From Clostridiales bacterium (GTDB taxonomy: Bacteria > Bacillota > Clostridia > Peptostreptococcales > Anaerovoracaceae), in contig WRJV01000303.1 in assembly GCA_009778415.1 (NCBI GenBank), positions 1 to 14,264 of the forward strand: a stretch of 14,264 nt of DNA. The letters are read 5' to 3'. Below, piece by piece: positions 6,418 to 13,294 of this stretch. The first letter of the stretch is position 1; each line of letters starts with the position of its first letter. The notes under the pieces were generated by a model that did no database searches, was not told where the DNA came from, and worked only from the letters and a program-made list of their open reading frames with translations. A program made the position numbers and the translations under genes.

Positions 6418-7959
6418 ATGAGTAATCAAAAACCTGTGCAGGCCGCGAAAAAAGACAAAACTGACCTGCACCGTGGTATGAACCAGCGCCACTTGACGAT
6501 GATAGGCATCGGGGGCGCTATCGGTACGGGCTTTTGGTTTGCCAGCGGTGAGCTCATAAGCTCGCTCGGCCCCGGCGGTGCGCTTCTGCTCTTTGGGCTA
6601 GTTGGCGCGATGGTGTATTTCCTTATGACGAGCCTCGGTGAGATAGCGACGTACGTTCCGCTGTCCGGCTCGTTTGAGACCTATGCCAGCAAGTTCATCG
6701 ACCCGGCGCTGGGGTTTGCGATGGGATGGAACTATTACCTCAGCTGGGCCATAACGGTCACGTTTGAGATCGTCGTCGGCGCGAGGATACTGCAGTTCTG
6801 GTACCCGCCTGATGTACTTGCGCCCTGGATACCCAGCCTGCTGTTCTTCATCCTGTTGTTCGGCCTTAACATCATATCCGCTAAAGGGTTTGGCGAATCG
6901 GAATTCTGGTTTGCCAGCATAAAGGTCGCCGCTATCATAGTGTTCTTGCTCGTCGGCGTGCTGATGGTATTTGGCATAGTCCCGGGGCAGCCCCAAGGCG
7001 GGATGTTCGTCAACTGGGCGTATGCCGCAGCGGAGGGAGGCACGGGCACTATATTCTTGGGCGGGATTGTCCTAGTCCTGTCCAAATTCATCGTCGCGGC
7101 GTTTTCATTCCAAGGCACGGAGCTGGTGGGGCTTTCCGCAGGCGAGGCGGCAAACCCGGAAAAAGCCATCCCGAAAGCTGTCAACGCTGTATTTTGGCGC
7201 ATAGTGTTCTTCTACCTAGGCGGCATCTTCCTCGTCAGCGTACTGGTGCCGTTCAACGACCCGCACCTGATTGGCGCTGACGTTGATTGGATGGAATATG
7301 AAGCGAGGGTTGCATTCAGCCCGTTCACGCTGGTGTTCCAAAACGCCGGCATTCATGCTGCCGCCCACATAATGAACTTCGTCGTCATAACAGCGGTGCT
7401 CTCCTGCGGCAACTCGGGGCTGTTCTGCGCAACGCGCATGCTCTACGCCATGTCTCACGAGGGCAAGGCTCCCAAGTTCCTAGGCAAGACCAACAGGCGC
7501 GGCGTCCCGCAAAACGCCCTGTTCGTAACTGCCGGCATCGCTGCCATCGGGTTCCTCGTCGACAAGATGCCGAATGTTGAAGTATACGACTACCTGCTGG
7601 AAATGTCTGGGATGATGGGCATGTTCGGATGGCTCGGCATCGCGCTCTGCGCATGGCGCTTCCGAAAGGCTTTCCTGCATCAAGGCCACACGCTAGATGA
7701 GCTTAAGTACAAGGCGAAGTTCTACCCTTATGGCCCGATCCTCTGCATGGTGTTTTGCGTCATGGTCATACTCGGCACGGGCATCGACGCCCTGATCGAC
7801 TGGGCTCCGGTTTGGGCCCTTCAGCAATATCTCCCGCTGCCTCTGTTCCTTGGCTTGTATTTTATCTACAAGTTCTACATGAGAACCAAGATCGTACCGA
7901 TTGACAAGTGCGATTTCTCATCGGAGTACAAGGTATACAAGAGAGGCGACCAAGACTGA
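6418..7959 (+). CDS. Amino acid permease of the APC superfamily (AAT/LysP type)
   Basis: A 513-residue inner-membrane transporter with about 12 hydrophobic segments. The family signature is at the first transmembrane helix (MIGIGGAIGTGFWFASG). SLGEIATYVPLSGSF, GFAMGWNYYLSWA and the helix 6 region SFQGTELVGLSAGEAANPEKAIPKA, typical of LysP and related permeases, follow. Import of an amino acid, possibly lysine-like, by cation symport is inferred from family; a methylated amino acid or betaine feeding the neighbouring methyltransferase is an attractive but unproven option. The frame extends back to a TTG at 6409, but that lies only two bases after the AGGAGG box at 6401-6406. The ATG at 6418, eleven bases after it, is chosen, with some doubt. 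It is probably cotranscribed with the methyltransferase gene. Confidence 0.92.
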   Translation: MSNQKPVQAAKKDKTDLHRGMNQRHLTMIGIGGAIGTGFWFASGELISSLGPGGALLLFGLVGAMVYFLMTSLGEIATYVPLSGSFETYASKFIDPALGFAMGWNYYLSWAITVTFEIVVGARILQFWYPPDVLAPWIPSLLFFILLFGLNIISAKGFGESEFWFASIKVAAIIVFLLVGVLMVFGIVPGQPQGGMFVNWAYAAAEGGTGTIFLGGIVLVLSKFIVAAFSFQGTELVGLSAGEAANPEKAIPKAVNAVFWRIVFFYLGGIFLVSVLVPFNDPHLIGADVDWMEYEARVAFSPFTLVFQNAGIHAAAHIMNFVVITAVLSCGNSGLFCATRMLYAMSHEGKAPKFLGKTNRRGVPQNALFVTAGIAAIGFLVDKMPNVEVYDYLLEMSGMMGMFGWLGIALCAWRFRKAFLHQGHTLDELKYKAKFYPYGPILCMVFCVMVILGTGIDALIDWAPVWALQQYLPLPLFLGLYFIYKFYMRTKIVPIDKCDFSSEYKVYKRGDQD

Positions 7960-7987
7960 AACAATTAACGTCTCACTGACAAACATC

Positions 7988-8013
7988 GGTTGCCGCGCAA
8001 TAGCGCGGCAACC
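7988..8013 (+). terminator. Perfect 11-bp hairpin after the permease gene; possible terminator
   Basis: GGTTGCCGCGC (7988-7998), loop AATA and GCGCGGCAACC (8003-8013) form a perfect, very GC-rich stem 28 bases after the permease stop. What follows is TGTTTAAGGG rather than a clean T-run, so termination may be partial. It may instead be part of the repeat element that continues at 8021-8039, since its arm starts with the same GGTTGC seen in the repeat at 1715-1761. Confidence 0.55.
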
Positions 8014-8020
8014 TGTTTAA

Positions 8021-8039
8021 GGGCTACAGCCCGCGTAAG
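8021..8039 (+). repeat. 19-base hairpin repeat upstream of the response regulator gene
   Basis: GGGCTACAGCCCGCGTAAG matches the minus-strand sequence at 1733-1715, upstream of proS, at 18 of 19 positions. It contains the small hairpin GGGC-TACA-GCCC, and the last bases lead straight into the AGAGGTG ribosome binding site (8038-8044) of the next gene. The role is unknown. Confidence 0.75.
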
Positions 8040-8048
8040 AGGTGAAAA

Positions 8049-8732
8049 ATGTACAACCTGCTGGTAGTTGACGATGAACAGAAGATAAGAGAGGTCATCC
8101 GCGAATACGCAGAGTGGAGCGGCCATTCCGTAACCGAGGCGGGCGACGGAATGACTGCATTAGGGCTTGTCAAACTGAATGACTACGACCTTGTGGTCAT
8201 GGATGTTATGATGCCGAAACTGGACGGCTTTTCTGCCTGCAAGGAAATAAAAAAAGTCAAGGACGTCCCTGTGATTATGCTCTCTGCCAGAGGCGAGGAA
8301 TACGACAAGCTGTTCGGTTTTGAGCTTGGCATCGACGATTACGTGGTGAAGCCTTTCAGCCCCAAAGAGCTTATGGCGAGAATCAGCGCAGTGCTGGCTA
8401 GGCGGAACCCGAAAACGCAGCCAGCCGCCACCGAACTGGCTTTTGGGGGGCTTACTATCGACATCCTCGGGAGGGCCGTATACGTGGACGGCGACAAGGT
8501 GGATTTGACGCCAAAGGAATACGACCTTCTGTTTTACTTGGTTGAGAACAAGAACATAGCCATTTCAAGGGACAAGCTGCTTTCAGAGCTGTGGGGGTAC
8601 GACTTTTACGGCGACGATCGCATCATCGACACCCATGTCAAGAATTTGAGGAACAACCTTGGCAAGTACCGCAACTACATAGTCACGCTCAGAAGGGTGG
8701 GTTACAAATTTGACGCGCAGAGTAAAGTTTGA
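8049..8732 (+). CDS. OmpR/PhoB-type response regulator
   Basis: A 227-residue two-component response regulator. The receiver domain (about 1-118) has the acidic pair D8-D9, the phospho-acceptor D52 (DLVVMDVMMP), S79 in the switch position (IMLSAR) and K101 (VVKPFSP). A winged-helix DNA-binding domain of the OmpR type (about 125-224) contains LTPKEYDLLFYLVENK, DKLLSELWGYDF and VKNLRNNLGKY, with a closing RRVGYKF. The ATG at 8049 has AGAGGTG about five bases upstream. Its 3' end overlaps the kinase start by 23 bases, indicating translational coupling. Targets are unknown; the nearby methyltransferase-permease promoter is a reasonable candidate by position only. Confidence 0.96.
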   Translation: MYNLLVVDDEQKIREVIREYAEWSGHSVTEAGDGMTALGLVKLNDYDLVVMDVMMPKLDGFSACKEIKKVKDVPVIMLSARGEEYDKLFGFELGIDDYVVKPFSPKELMARISAVLARRNPKTQPAATELAFGGLTIDILGRAVYVDGDKVDLTPKEYDLLFYLVENKNIAISRDKLLSELWGYDFYGDDRIIDTHVKNLRNNLGKYRNYIVTLRRVGYKFDAQSKV

Positions 8733-10125
8733 CCATAGGAGCCTGAATTTCAAGATGTGGGCCTATTTTGCCGTTTTCGCCCTTGTGCTGATGGCGATTT
8801 TGTGGTTCTTGCAGATCTTTTTCCTGAACACCTATTACCAGGACATGAAGATCAGGGAGACGGCCAAAGTCGCGGAAGCCATTGAAAAACTGTATGGCAG
8901 CGACGATTTCCGCGCAAAGATCGACGAGCTGTCCATCACAAACGATATTTACATATACATCGAAACTTTTGGCGGCGGCATCGTCTTCTTGCCTTCGTCT
9001 GAGGATCGGTACTACTTTTCATATGCGTACCTTTCGGAGCTGAAGATGGTGAGGACTGCGCTGCTCGCGGGCGAAGAAACCCAAGCCTCAATCATTATCC
9101 CCGAGGCGCGGACGGACACCAATACCCTAGCCTACGCCACGTACCTGGGCGACACGCCAGAAAACCGGCTGATCCTCTACATATTTTCACCCCTTTACCC
9201 TGTATCGTCTACGGTTTCGATCCTCCGGACGCAGCTTGCCTACATTACAGTGATATCCCTGTTGCTGGCTTTCGCCCTCTCTTACTACCTTTCGCGGCGG
9301 GTCACAAGGCCCATCAGCGAAATCACCAGTTCAGCGAGGAGCCTCGCCGAAGGCAAGTACGGCATAACCTTTAAAGGGGGGCAATACACTGAAATAATCG
9401 AGCTTGCCGACACCTTGACCTATGCAAGCTCACGGCTTGAAAAAACCAGCACGATGCAAAAAGACCTTATGGCCAACGTTTCCCACGACCTTCTTACTCC
9501 GCTGACGATGGTGAAATCCTATGCGGAGATGATCAGAGACATTTCCGGGGAAGACGCTGAGAAGCGCAACGCCCATTTGAACGTCATAATTGAAGAAGCT
9601 GACCGCCTGAACCTGCTTGTAAGCGACATGCTTGCATTGTCGAGGGTCCAGTCAGGTTCCATCCCCCTTGTGAAAAGCCCCTTTAGCATCAGGGACGTCG
9701 TCGAAAGCATACTCCAGTCCTACGCCATTTACTGCGACAACGAGGGCTACACCGTAACCCTGCTTTGCGACAACGACGTCACTGTAGTCGCAGACGAAGC
9801 CAAAATCAAGCAGGTCATCTCAAACCTTTTCAACAACGCCGTGAAATACTGCGGTCAGGACAAACAAGTCATAGTGTCGGTGAAAAAGTCCGCCGGCAAG
9901 GTCAGGTGTGAAATTACTGACCACGGCAGCGGAATCCCGCAAAGCGAAATCGGGCAAATCTGGGAGAGGTACTACCAAGCGAGCACGAACCACGTTCGCG
10001 GCGCAGCCGGCACTGGGATCGGCCTTGCTATCGTAAAAGAAATACTCAGTCTGCACAACGCCGAATTTGGCGTCGCTAGCGAACCTGGCCAAGGCAGCAC
10101 CTTCTGGTTTGAACTGACGGCTTAG
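8710..10125 (+). CDS. Membrane sensor histidine kinase
   Basis: A 471-residue partner kinase of the preceding regulator. A first transmembrane helix at about 17-39 is followed by an extracytoplasmic sensor region of about 135 residues with no recognisable ligand domain. A second transmembrane helix lies at about 176-195 and a HAMP linker at about 195-245. The HisKA domain carries phospho-acceptor H259 (ANVSHDLLTPLTMVKSYAEM), and the ATPase domain has an N box (ISNLFNNAVKY, near 370-380), a G1 box (DHGSGIP, near 405) and a G2 box (GTGIGLAIVKE, near 435). The TTG at 8710 is preceded by GGGTGGG about eight bases away. An ATG at 8755 would cut into the N-terminus just before the first membrane helix and remains possible. 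The gene ends with tandem TAG TAG codons. Confidence 0.93.
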   Translation: MTRRVKFDHRSLNFKMWAYFAVFALVLMAILWFLQIFFLNTYYQDMKIRETAKVAEAIEKLYGSDDFRAKIDELSITNDIYIYIETFGGGIVFLPSSEDRYYFSYAYLSELKMVRTALLAGEETQASIIIPEARTDTNTLAYATYLGDTPENRLILYIFSPLYPVSSTVSILRTQLAYITVISLLLAFALSYYLSRRVTRPISEITSSARSLAEGKYGITFKGGQYTEIIELADTLTYASSRLEKTSTMQKDLMANVSHDLLTPLTMVKSYAEMIRDISGEDAEKRNAHLNVIIEEADRLNLLVSDMLALSRVQSGSIPLVKSPFSIRDVVESILQSYAIYCDNEGYTVTLLCDNDVTVVADEAKIKQVISNLFNNAVKYCGQDKQVIVSVKKSAGKVRCEITDHGSGIPQSEIGQIWERYYQASTNHVRGAAGTGIGLAIVKEILSLHNAEFGVASEPGQGSTFWFELTA

Positions 10126-10155
10126 TAGGGCGTCGGTTTTGCACTGACAGCTCAG
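10106..10155. repeat. Imperfect ~20-base direct repeat at the kinase/radA junction
   Basis: The last codons of the kinase gene (10106-10125) recur at 10135-10155 with one inserted base and a few changes. The shared core is ACTGAC-G/A-GCT-T/C-AG. The second copy covers the radA stop codon (TGA on the minus strand at 10154-10152). The spacing is about 30 bases and the similarity fades after the core, which suggests a decayed tandem duplication at the point where the two convergent genes meet. Confidence 0.55.
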
Positions 10156-11540
10156 CCGGGGGTAGAGGGGTATGCCGCTATTGCTTCGCGGACGCTCTTT
10201 GCCCCGACTATTTGAACTGGGGCGTTTTCAAGTTTAGTGGCGTTTTTATGTGGCAGGATTATCTTCTCAAACCCCATCTTCGCAGCCTCTTTCACTATTT
10301 TTTCTGCGTTTTGTATGCTCCTCAAATCACCTGTCAGGCCGATTTCCCCAAGGGCGATGGTTTTCCCGGGGCAAGGCATGCCTTTGAATACCGAATGCAC
10401 CGCAATAGCTACTGCCAAGTCGGTCGAGGTCCCTTCGGGCTTGAGCCCTCCCACTATATTGACGTACACGTCGTGGTTTATCAGGGATATGTTCGCTTTC
10501 CTGTCCAGCACGGCAAGGATCATGTTCAGCCGCGTTAGTTCCACGCCTATGGAAGACCTCCTTGCGAAACCTATGTTGGCCGGGGAAGTCAGCGCTTGGA
10601 CTTCAAGGATCAGCGGCCGTGTCCCCTCGTAGACGGCAGTTGCAACCGAACCTTCCATCCCGGTTTCCATGCCGTCAAGAAAGGTCTTTGACAGGTCCTC
10701 GATTTCAATTAGGCCCGCTTCTGCCATCTCAAAGGCACCTATCTCGCTGGTGGTTCCATACCTGTTTTTGTAAGCGCGCAGAATCCTGAGCTCGTGGTTC
10801 CTCTCGCCAGTAAAATTCAATACGCAGTCCACAAGGTGCTCGACAATCTTTGGCCCTGCCAGTTCACCGCTTTTCGTCACATGGCAGGCGATGAAGACAG
10901 GTATGCCCTTGGTCTTCCCTATCCTCATCAGCTCGTTTCCGCAAGCCCGCACTTGCGAGACGCTGCCTTGTGCTGAATCTAGGCCTGCTGTATACATTGT
11001 CTGTATGGAGTCTATTATTATGAAAACTGGGCATAGCTCATCGGCAATTGACGATATGTTTTCCATGTTTGTCTCTGATAGAAGGAAAAGGTCTCCCGGA
11101 AGCATGCCGCAGACGCGATCTGCTCTCATTTTTATCTGCTCAATCGACTCTTCGCCGGAAACATAAAGGACTTTTCCGTATTTCGCCGCAATCTTCACAG
11201 CTGACTGCAGGATGATTGTGGATTTCCCGATCCCTGGCTCGCCGGAAATCAACGTCAGCGAACCTTTGACAAGCCCGCCCCCCAATACCCTGTTGAGCTC
11301 GCCTATCCCCGTGTCGAGGCGCGCGTAATTGCCGGCGCTTATCTCCGTCGCCCTGCTCGGCTTCGGCCTTGTGCCCTTCGCTGACTGAGTGCTCCTGCGC
11401 CGCTTGTCGTTTTCGTCCGTTTCGACGATTTTTTCCTCAACCATGGTGTTCCATGCACCGCAAATGCACTGGCCTGCCCACTTCGGGCTTTCATAACCGC
11501 ACTGCTGGCACACGAACACCGTTTTTTGCTTTGATGGCAT
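10152..11540 (-). CDS. radA: DNA repair protein RadA (Sms)
   Basis: A 462-residue RecA-like ATPase that works in recombinational repair, driving branch migration of recombination intermediates. The N-terminal zinc finger has C11-x-x-C14 and C25-x-C27. The Walker A motif GEPGIGKST spans residues 100-108 and the Walker B region ends at D177 (PVFIIIDS). The RadA-specific motif reads KNRYG (258-262) instead of the usual KNRFG. The C-terminal Lon-protease-like domain covers about 285-455 (GGLKPEGTSTDLAVA, GEIGLTGDLR). The ATG at 11538-11540 has a GGGG box nine bases upstream. The gene is convergent with the kinase gene, only 26 bases away, and reads in the direction of the cdnL series, from which the accessory block separates it. 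The second zinc knuckle is one residue short compared with known RadA proteins. Confidence 0.96.
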   Translation of the reverse strand: MPSKQKTVFVCQQCGYESPKWAGQCICGAWNTMVEEKIVETDENDKRRRSTQSAKGTRPKPSRATEISAGNYARLDTGIGELNRVLGGGLVKGSLTLISGEPGIGKSTIILQSAVKIAAKYGKVLYVSGEESIEQIKMRADRVCGMLPGDLFLLSETNMENISSIADELCPVFIIIDSIQTMYTAGLDSAQGSVSQVRACGNELMRIGKTKGIPVFIACHVTKSGELAGPKIVEHLVDCVLNFTGERNHELRILRAYKNRYGTTSEIGAFEMAEAGLIEIEDLSKTFLDGMETGMEGSVATAVYEGTRPLILEVQALTSPANIGFARRSSIGVELTRLNMILAVLDRKANISLINHDVYVNIVGGLKPEGTSTDLAVAIAVHSVFKGMPCPGKTIALGEIGLTGDLRSIQNAEKIVKEAAKMGFEKIILPHKNATKLENAPVQIVGAKSVREAIAAYPSTPG

Positions 11541-11603
11541 TGTATTGATCCCCGTTCGTTAAAATATCTTTAGTGTTTTTTTGGTTATTGGTCGATTCCT
11601 AGA

Positions 11604-11744
11604 GGTTACCAGCAAGTTACCAGCAAGTTAAATTACTTCAATATGTTGTGATGCGAGCTTTGAAATGCCCTATATACAGTGGAATTCACTTCGTTGAAGC
11701 CTATAGCCTTTCCGCAACGGCAAGTTACCAGCAAGCTAAATTAC
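11604..11744. repeat. Clustered 11-bp repeats between the AlbA_2 gene and radA
   Basis: The unit ACCAGCAAGTT occurs twice in tandem at 11608-11618 and 11619-11629 and once, with one change (ACCAGCAAGCT), at 11727-11737, where a partial unit CAAGTT also precedes it. A longer block of 24 bases at 11613-11636 matches 11721-11744 at 23 positions. The second block contains the stop codon of the AlbA_2 gene. The 84 bases between the blocks hold no gene that could be supported. An 11-bp period places the units on one helix face, as in protein binding sites, but a duplication scar is equally possible. Confidence 0.75.
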
Positions 11745-13189
11745 GCCCAAATGGGGATATATCTCATGTATCGCGGAGCAGTTTTGGGATCAAGGGGCTT
11801 GATAAAGTGCCTATCAACTGCATCCTTAATTAATCTGGATATACTCCCAGAAGATGATTCTTTCAATCCAAAACGCTCTCGTAGGGAACTATTTGTCAAC
11901 TGTTCACCTTGAACATGCTTAATACATGCATGAAGATAGCAAGCCCAATATCTGTCATCTGCAGATATGTTTGAAAATGGAATCTCTGCAAAAAGCGTAA
12001 CTCTTGTGCTTTCTTGATATAGGCCTATCTTGGGTGCAGGTAGTTGCATCAACTCGCAAGTAAGCACAATTTTATCCCAACCAGTTCCGAGTTCCTCGCA
12101 AATCCTTAGACGTCTCATCAATGACGCCAGTTTTTCATTTCTAGATTTTGGTGGATTGTCAATGATTCTTTTTATATCCACAAGTGGGGTACCTGGATTT
12201 GTAATTTCAATGCGGTTTTGGAATATCTCAATAATAGGACCAGCTCCAGTAATTGAAAAATCTTGATGAATTAGTGCATTAGCGATAGCCTCCCTTATTG
12301 CCAAAATCGGATACGCAGACTCCTTTTCGCGAAGAGCGCTTTTTACCAGCTCATGAGTCGGAATCAGAGCCTCAACATACTTTATTAATTGCTCAAATCC
12401 TACAACGTATCCTGTTTCTACGATGTTCTCCTTGAGCATATCCAGACGATTATTTCCACCGTACTGCACCGTACGAATTGCTTTTCGAGAGAGCCTTGGG
12501 AAATCATCAAGTCGCTTCGCAAGTAGGATAGCACCTAAATTAGTTATTGAATATAAACCGTTGTCCTGTCGAACGAGAACCCCTTCCTCAATCAGAAAAT
12601 GCGCTATTCCATCAATATCTGTGGGCTGTGGGACATTTCGAGTATAAAAGTAAACATAAGAGTCAAGAAAACTAAGTGCTTCACTAATGCTCAAGTCAAG
12701 TTTGGCATAGCGCTCTTCGAACTTTGAATTACGAATTCTGTCCCACAATTGTGCTTGTAAAGCAGGGAACTCATTCAACTTCTTTGTATAACTCCCAACC
12801 CTTATGTAGTCCATCTTTTCAAACGTAACAGTTTGATTAACCGCACTATTGATAATGAGTACGCCAACATTCATTTCCCCAATATGAACTGAGTGAAATT
12901 CAAAATCTGCATTTTTTGATAATAGTAAGCGTAACCAACTTTCAATTTCTTGATTGCCTTTTTTTAGTGTCTGAAGATTATAATCAGTTCCAACGACCTC
13001 ACGTGTCTCATCGTCGATTCCCCAAAGCATATAGGCACAGTTTTTCTCTTGTAAGGTTGCGCTGTTGGCAAGCGCACTAATGTTCTGTCCTATTGTTTTT
13101 GGATCATAGTTATTGTGTTTAAACTCAACCCAAGGTGTCTCAGTCGGCAATTTGAGTAATTCACCGATTAGCTTGTCGAGATTTTCCAT
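11741..13189 (-). CDS. AlbA_2 (Schlafen-type) domain protein with GHKL-like ATPase region
   Basis: A 482-residue protein resembling the COG2865 group of putative regulators. An N-terminal AlbA_2 domain (about 15-130) starts with WVEFKHN, continues with NISALANSA and CAYMLWGIDD, and ends near YIRVGS. The middle part (about 190-300) contains the family-typical TNLGAILLAK. An ATPase-like HATPase_c_4 region at about 295-385 has AIREAIANALIHQDFS and RIEITNPG. The C-terminus (about 415-475) looks like a winged helix. Function is unknown; DNA or RNA binding and transcription control are inferred. Of three in-frame ATGs (13216, 13195, 13189) the last is chosen because AGAGG lies seven bases upstream. 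The gene is visibly AT-richer than its neighbours and uses many AT-ending codons, which suggests horizontal transfer between htrA and radA. No transposase or integrase accompanies it. Confidence 0.85.
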   Translation of the reverse strand: MENLDKLIGELLKLPTETPWVEFKHNNYDPKTIGQNISALANSATLQEKNCAYMLWGIDDETREVVGTDYNLQTLKKGNQEIESWLRLLLSKNADFEFHSVHIGEMNVGVLIINSAVNQTVTFEKMDYIRVGSYTKKLNEFPALQAQLWDRIRNSKFEERYAKLDLSISEALSFLDSYVYFYTRNVPQPTDIDGIAHFLIEEGVLVRQDNGLYSITNLGAILLAKRLDDFPRLSRKAIRTVQYGGNNRLDMLKENIVETGYVVGFEQLIKYVEALIPTHELVKSALREKESAYPILAIREAIANALIHQDFSITGAGPIIEIFQNRIEITNPGTPLVDIKRIIDNPPKSRNEKLASLMRRLRICEELGTGWDKIVLTCELMQLPAPKIGLYQESTRVTLFAEIPFSNISADDRYWACYLHACIKHVQGEQLTNSSLRERFGLKESSSGSISRLIKDAVDRHFIKPLDPKTAPRYMRYIPIWA

Positions 13190-13234
13190 TTTCATTCCTC
13201 TTGATTTACGGTGCATCGCTTGACCAGTGTTTTT

Positions 13235-13263
13235 ATCCTACCATTATTTGAGTTCAACTACAA
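13235..13263 (-). promoter_or_regulatory. Candidate promoter of the AlbA_2 gene
   Basis: On the minus strand TTGTAG (13263-13258), a 17-base spacer and TAGGAT (13240-13235) are seen. Each box matches the sigma-A consensus at four of six positions. The position, about 45 bases upstream of the chosen start and in AT-rich sequence, is suitable, but the boxes are weak. Confidence 0.4.
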
Positions 13264-13294
13264 TACTAAATAACAAAAGATGCTCCTCCATTCA

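Noticed and set aside
8755..10125. Later ATG start for the histidine kinase
   Set aside because: The TTG at 8710 has a better placed GGGTGGG box and couples to the regulator stop; the ATG is 13 bases from its AGGAG. It is kept as an alternative only.
11541..11575. LexA (SOS) box upstream of radA
   Set aside because: Only a CGAAC half-site is present; the matching GTTCG half at the right spacing is missing.
11604..11744. CRISPR-like array
   Set aside because: Units are only 11 bases, directly tandem without spacers, and the 24-base block occurs just twice with no cas genes nearby.
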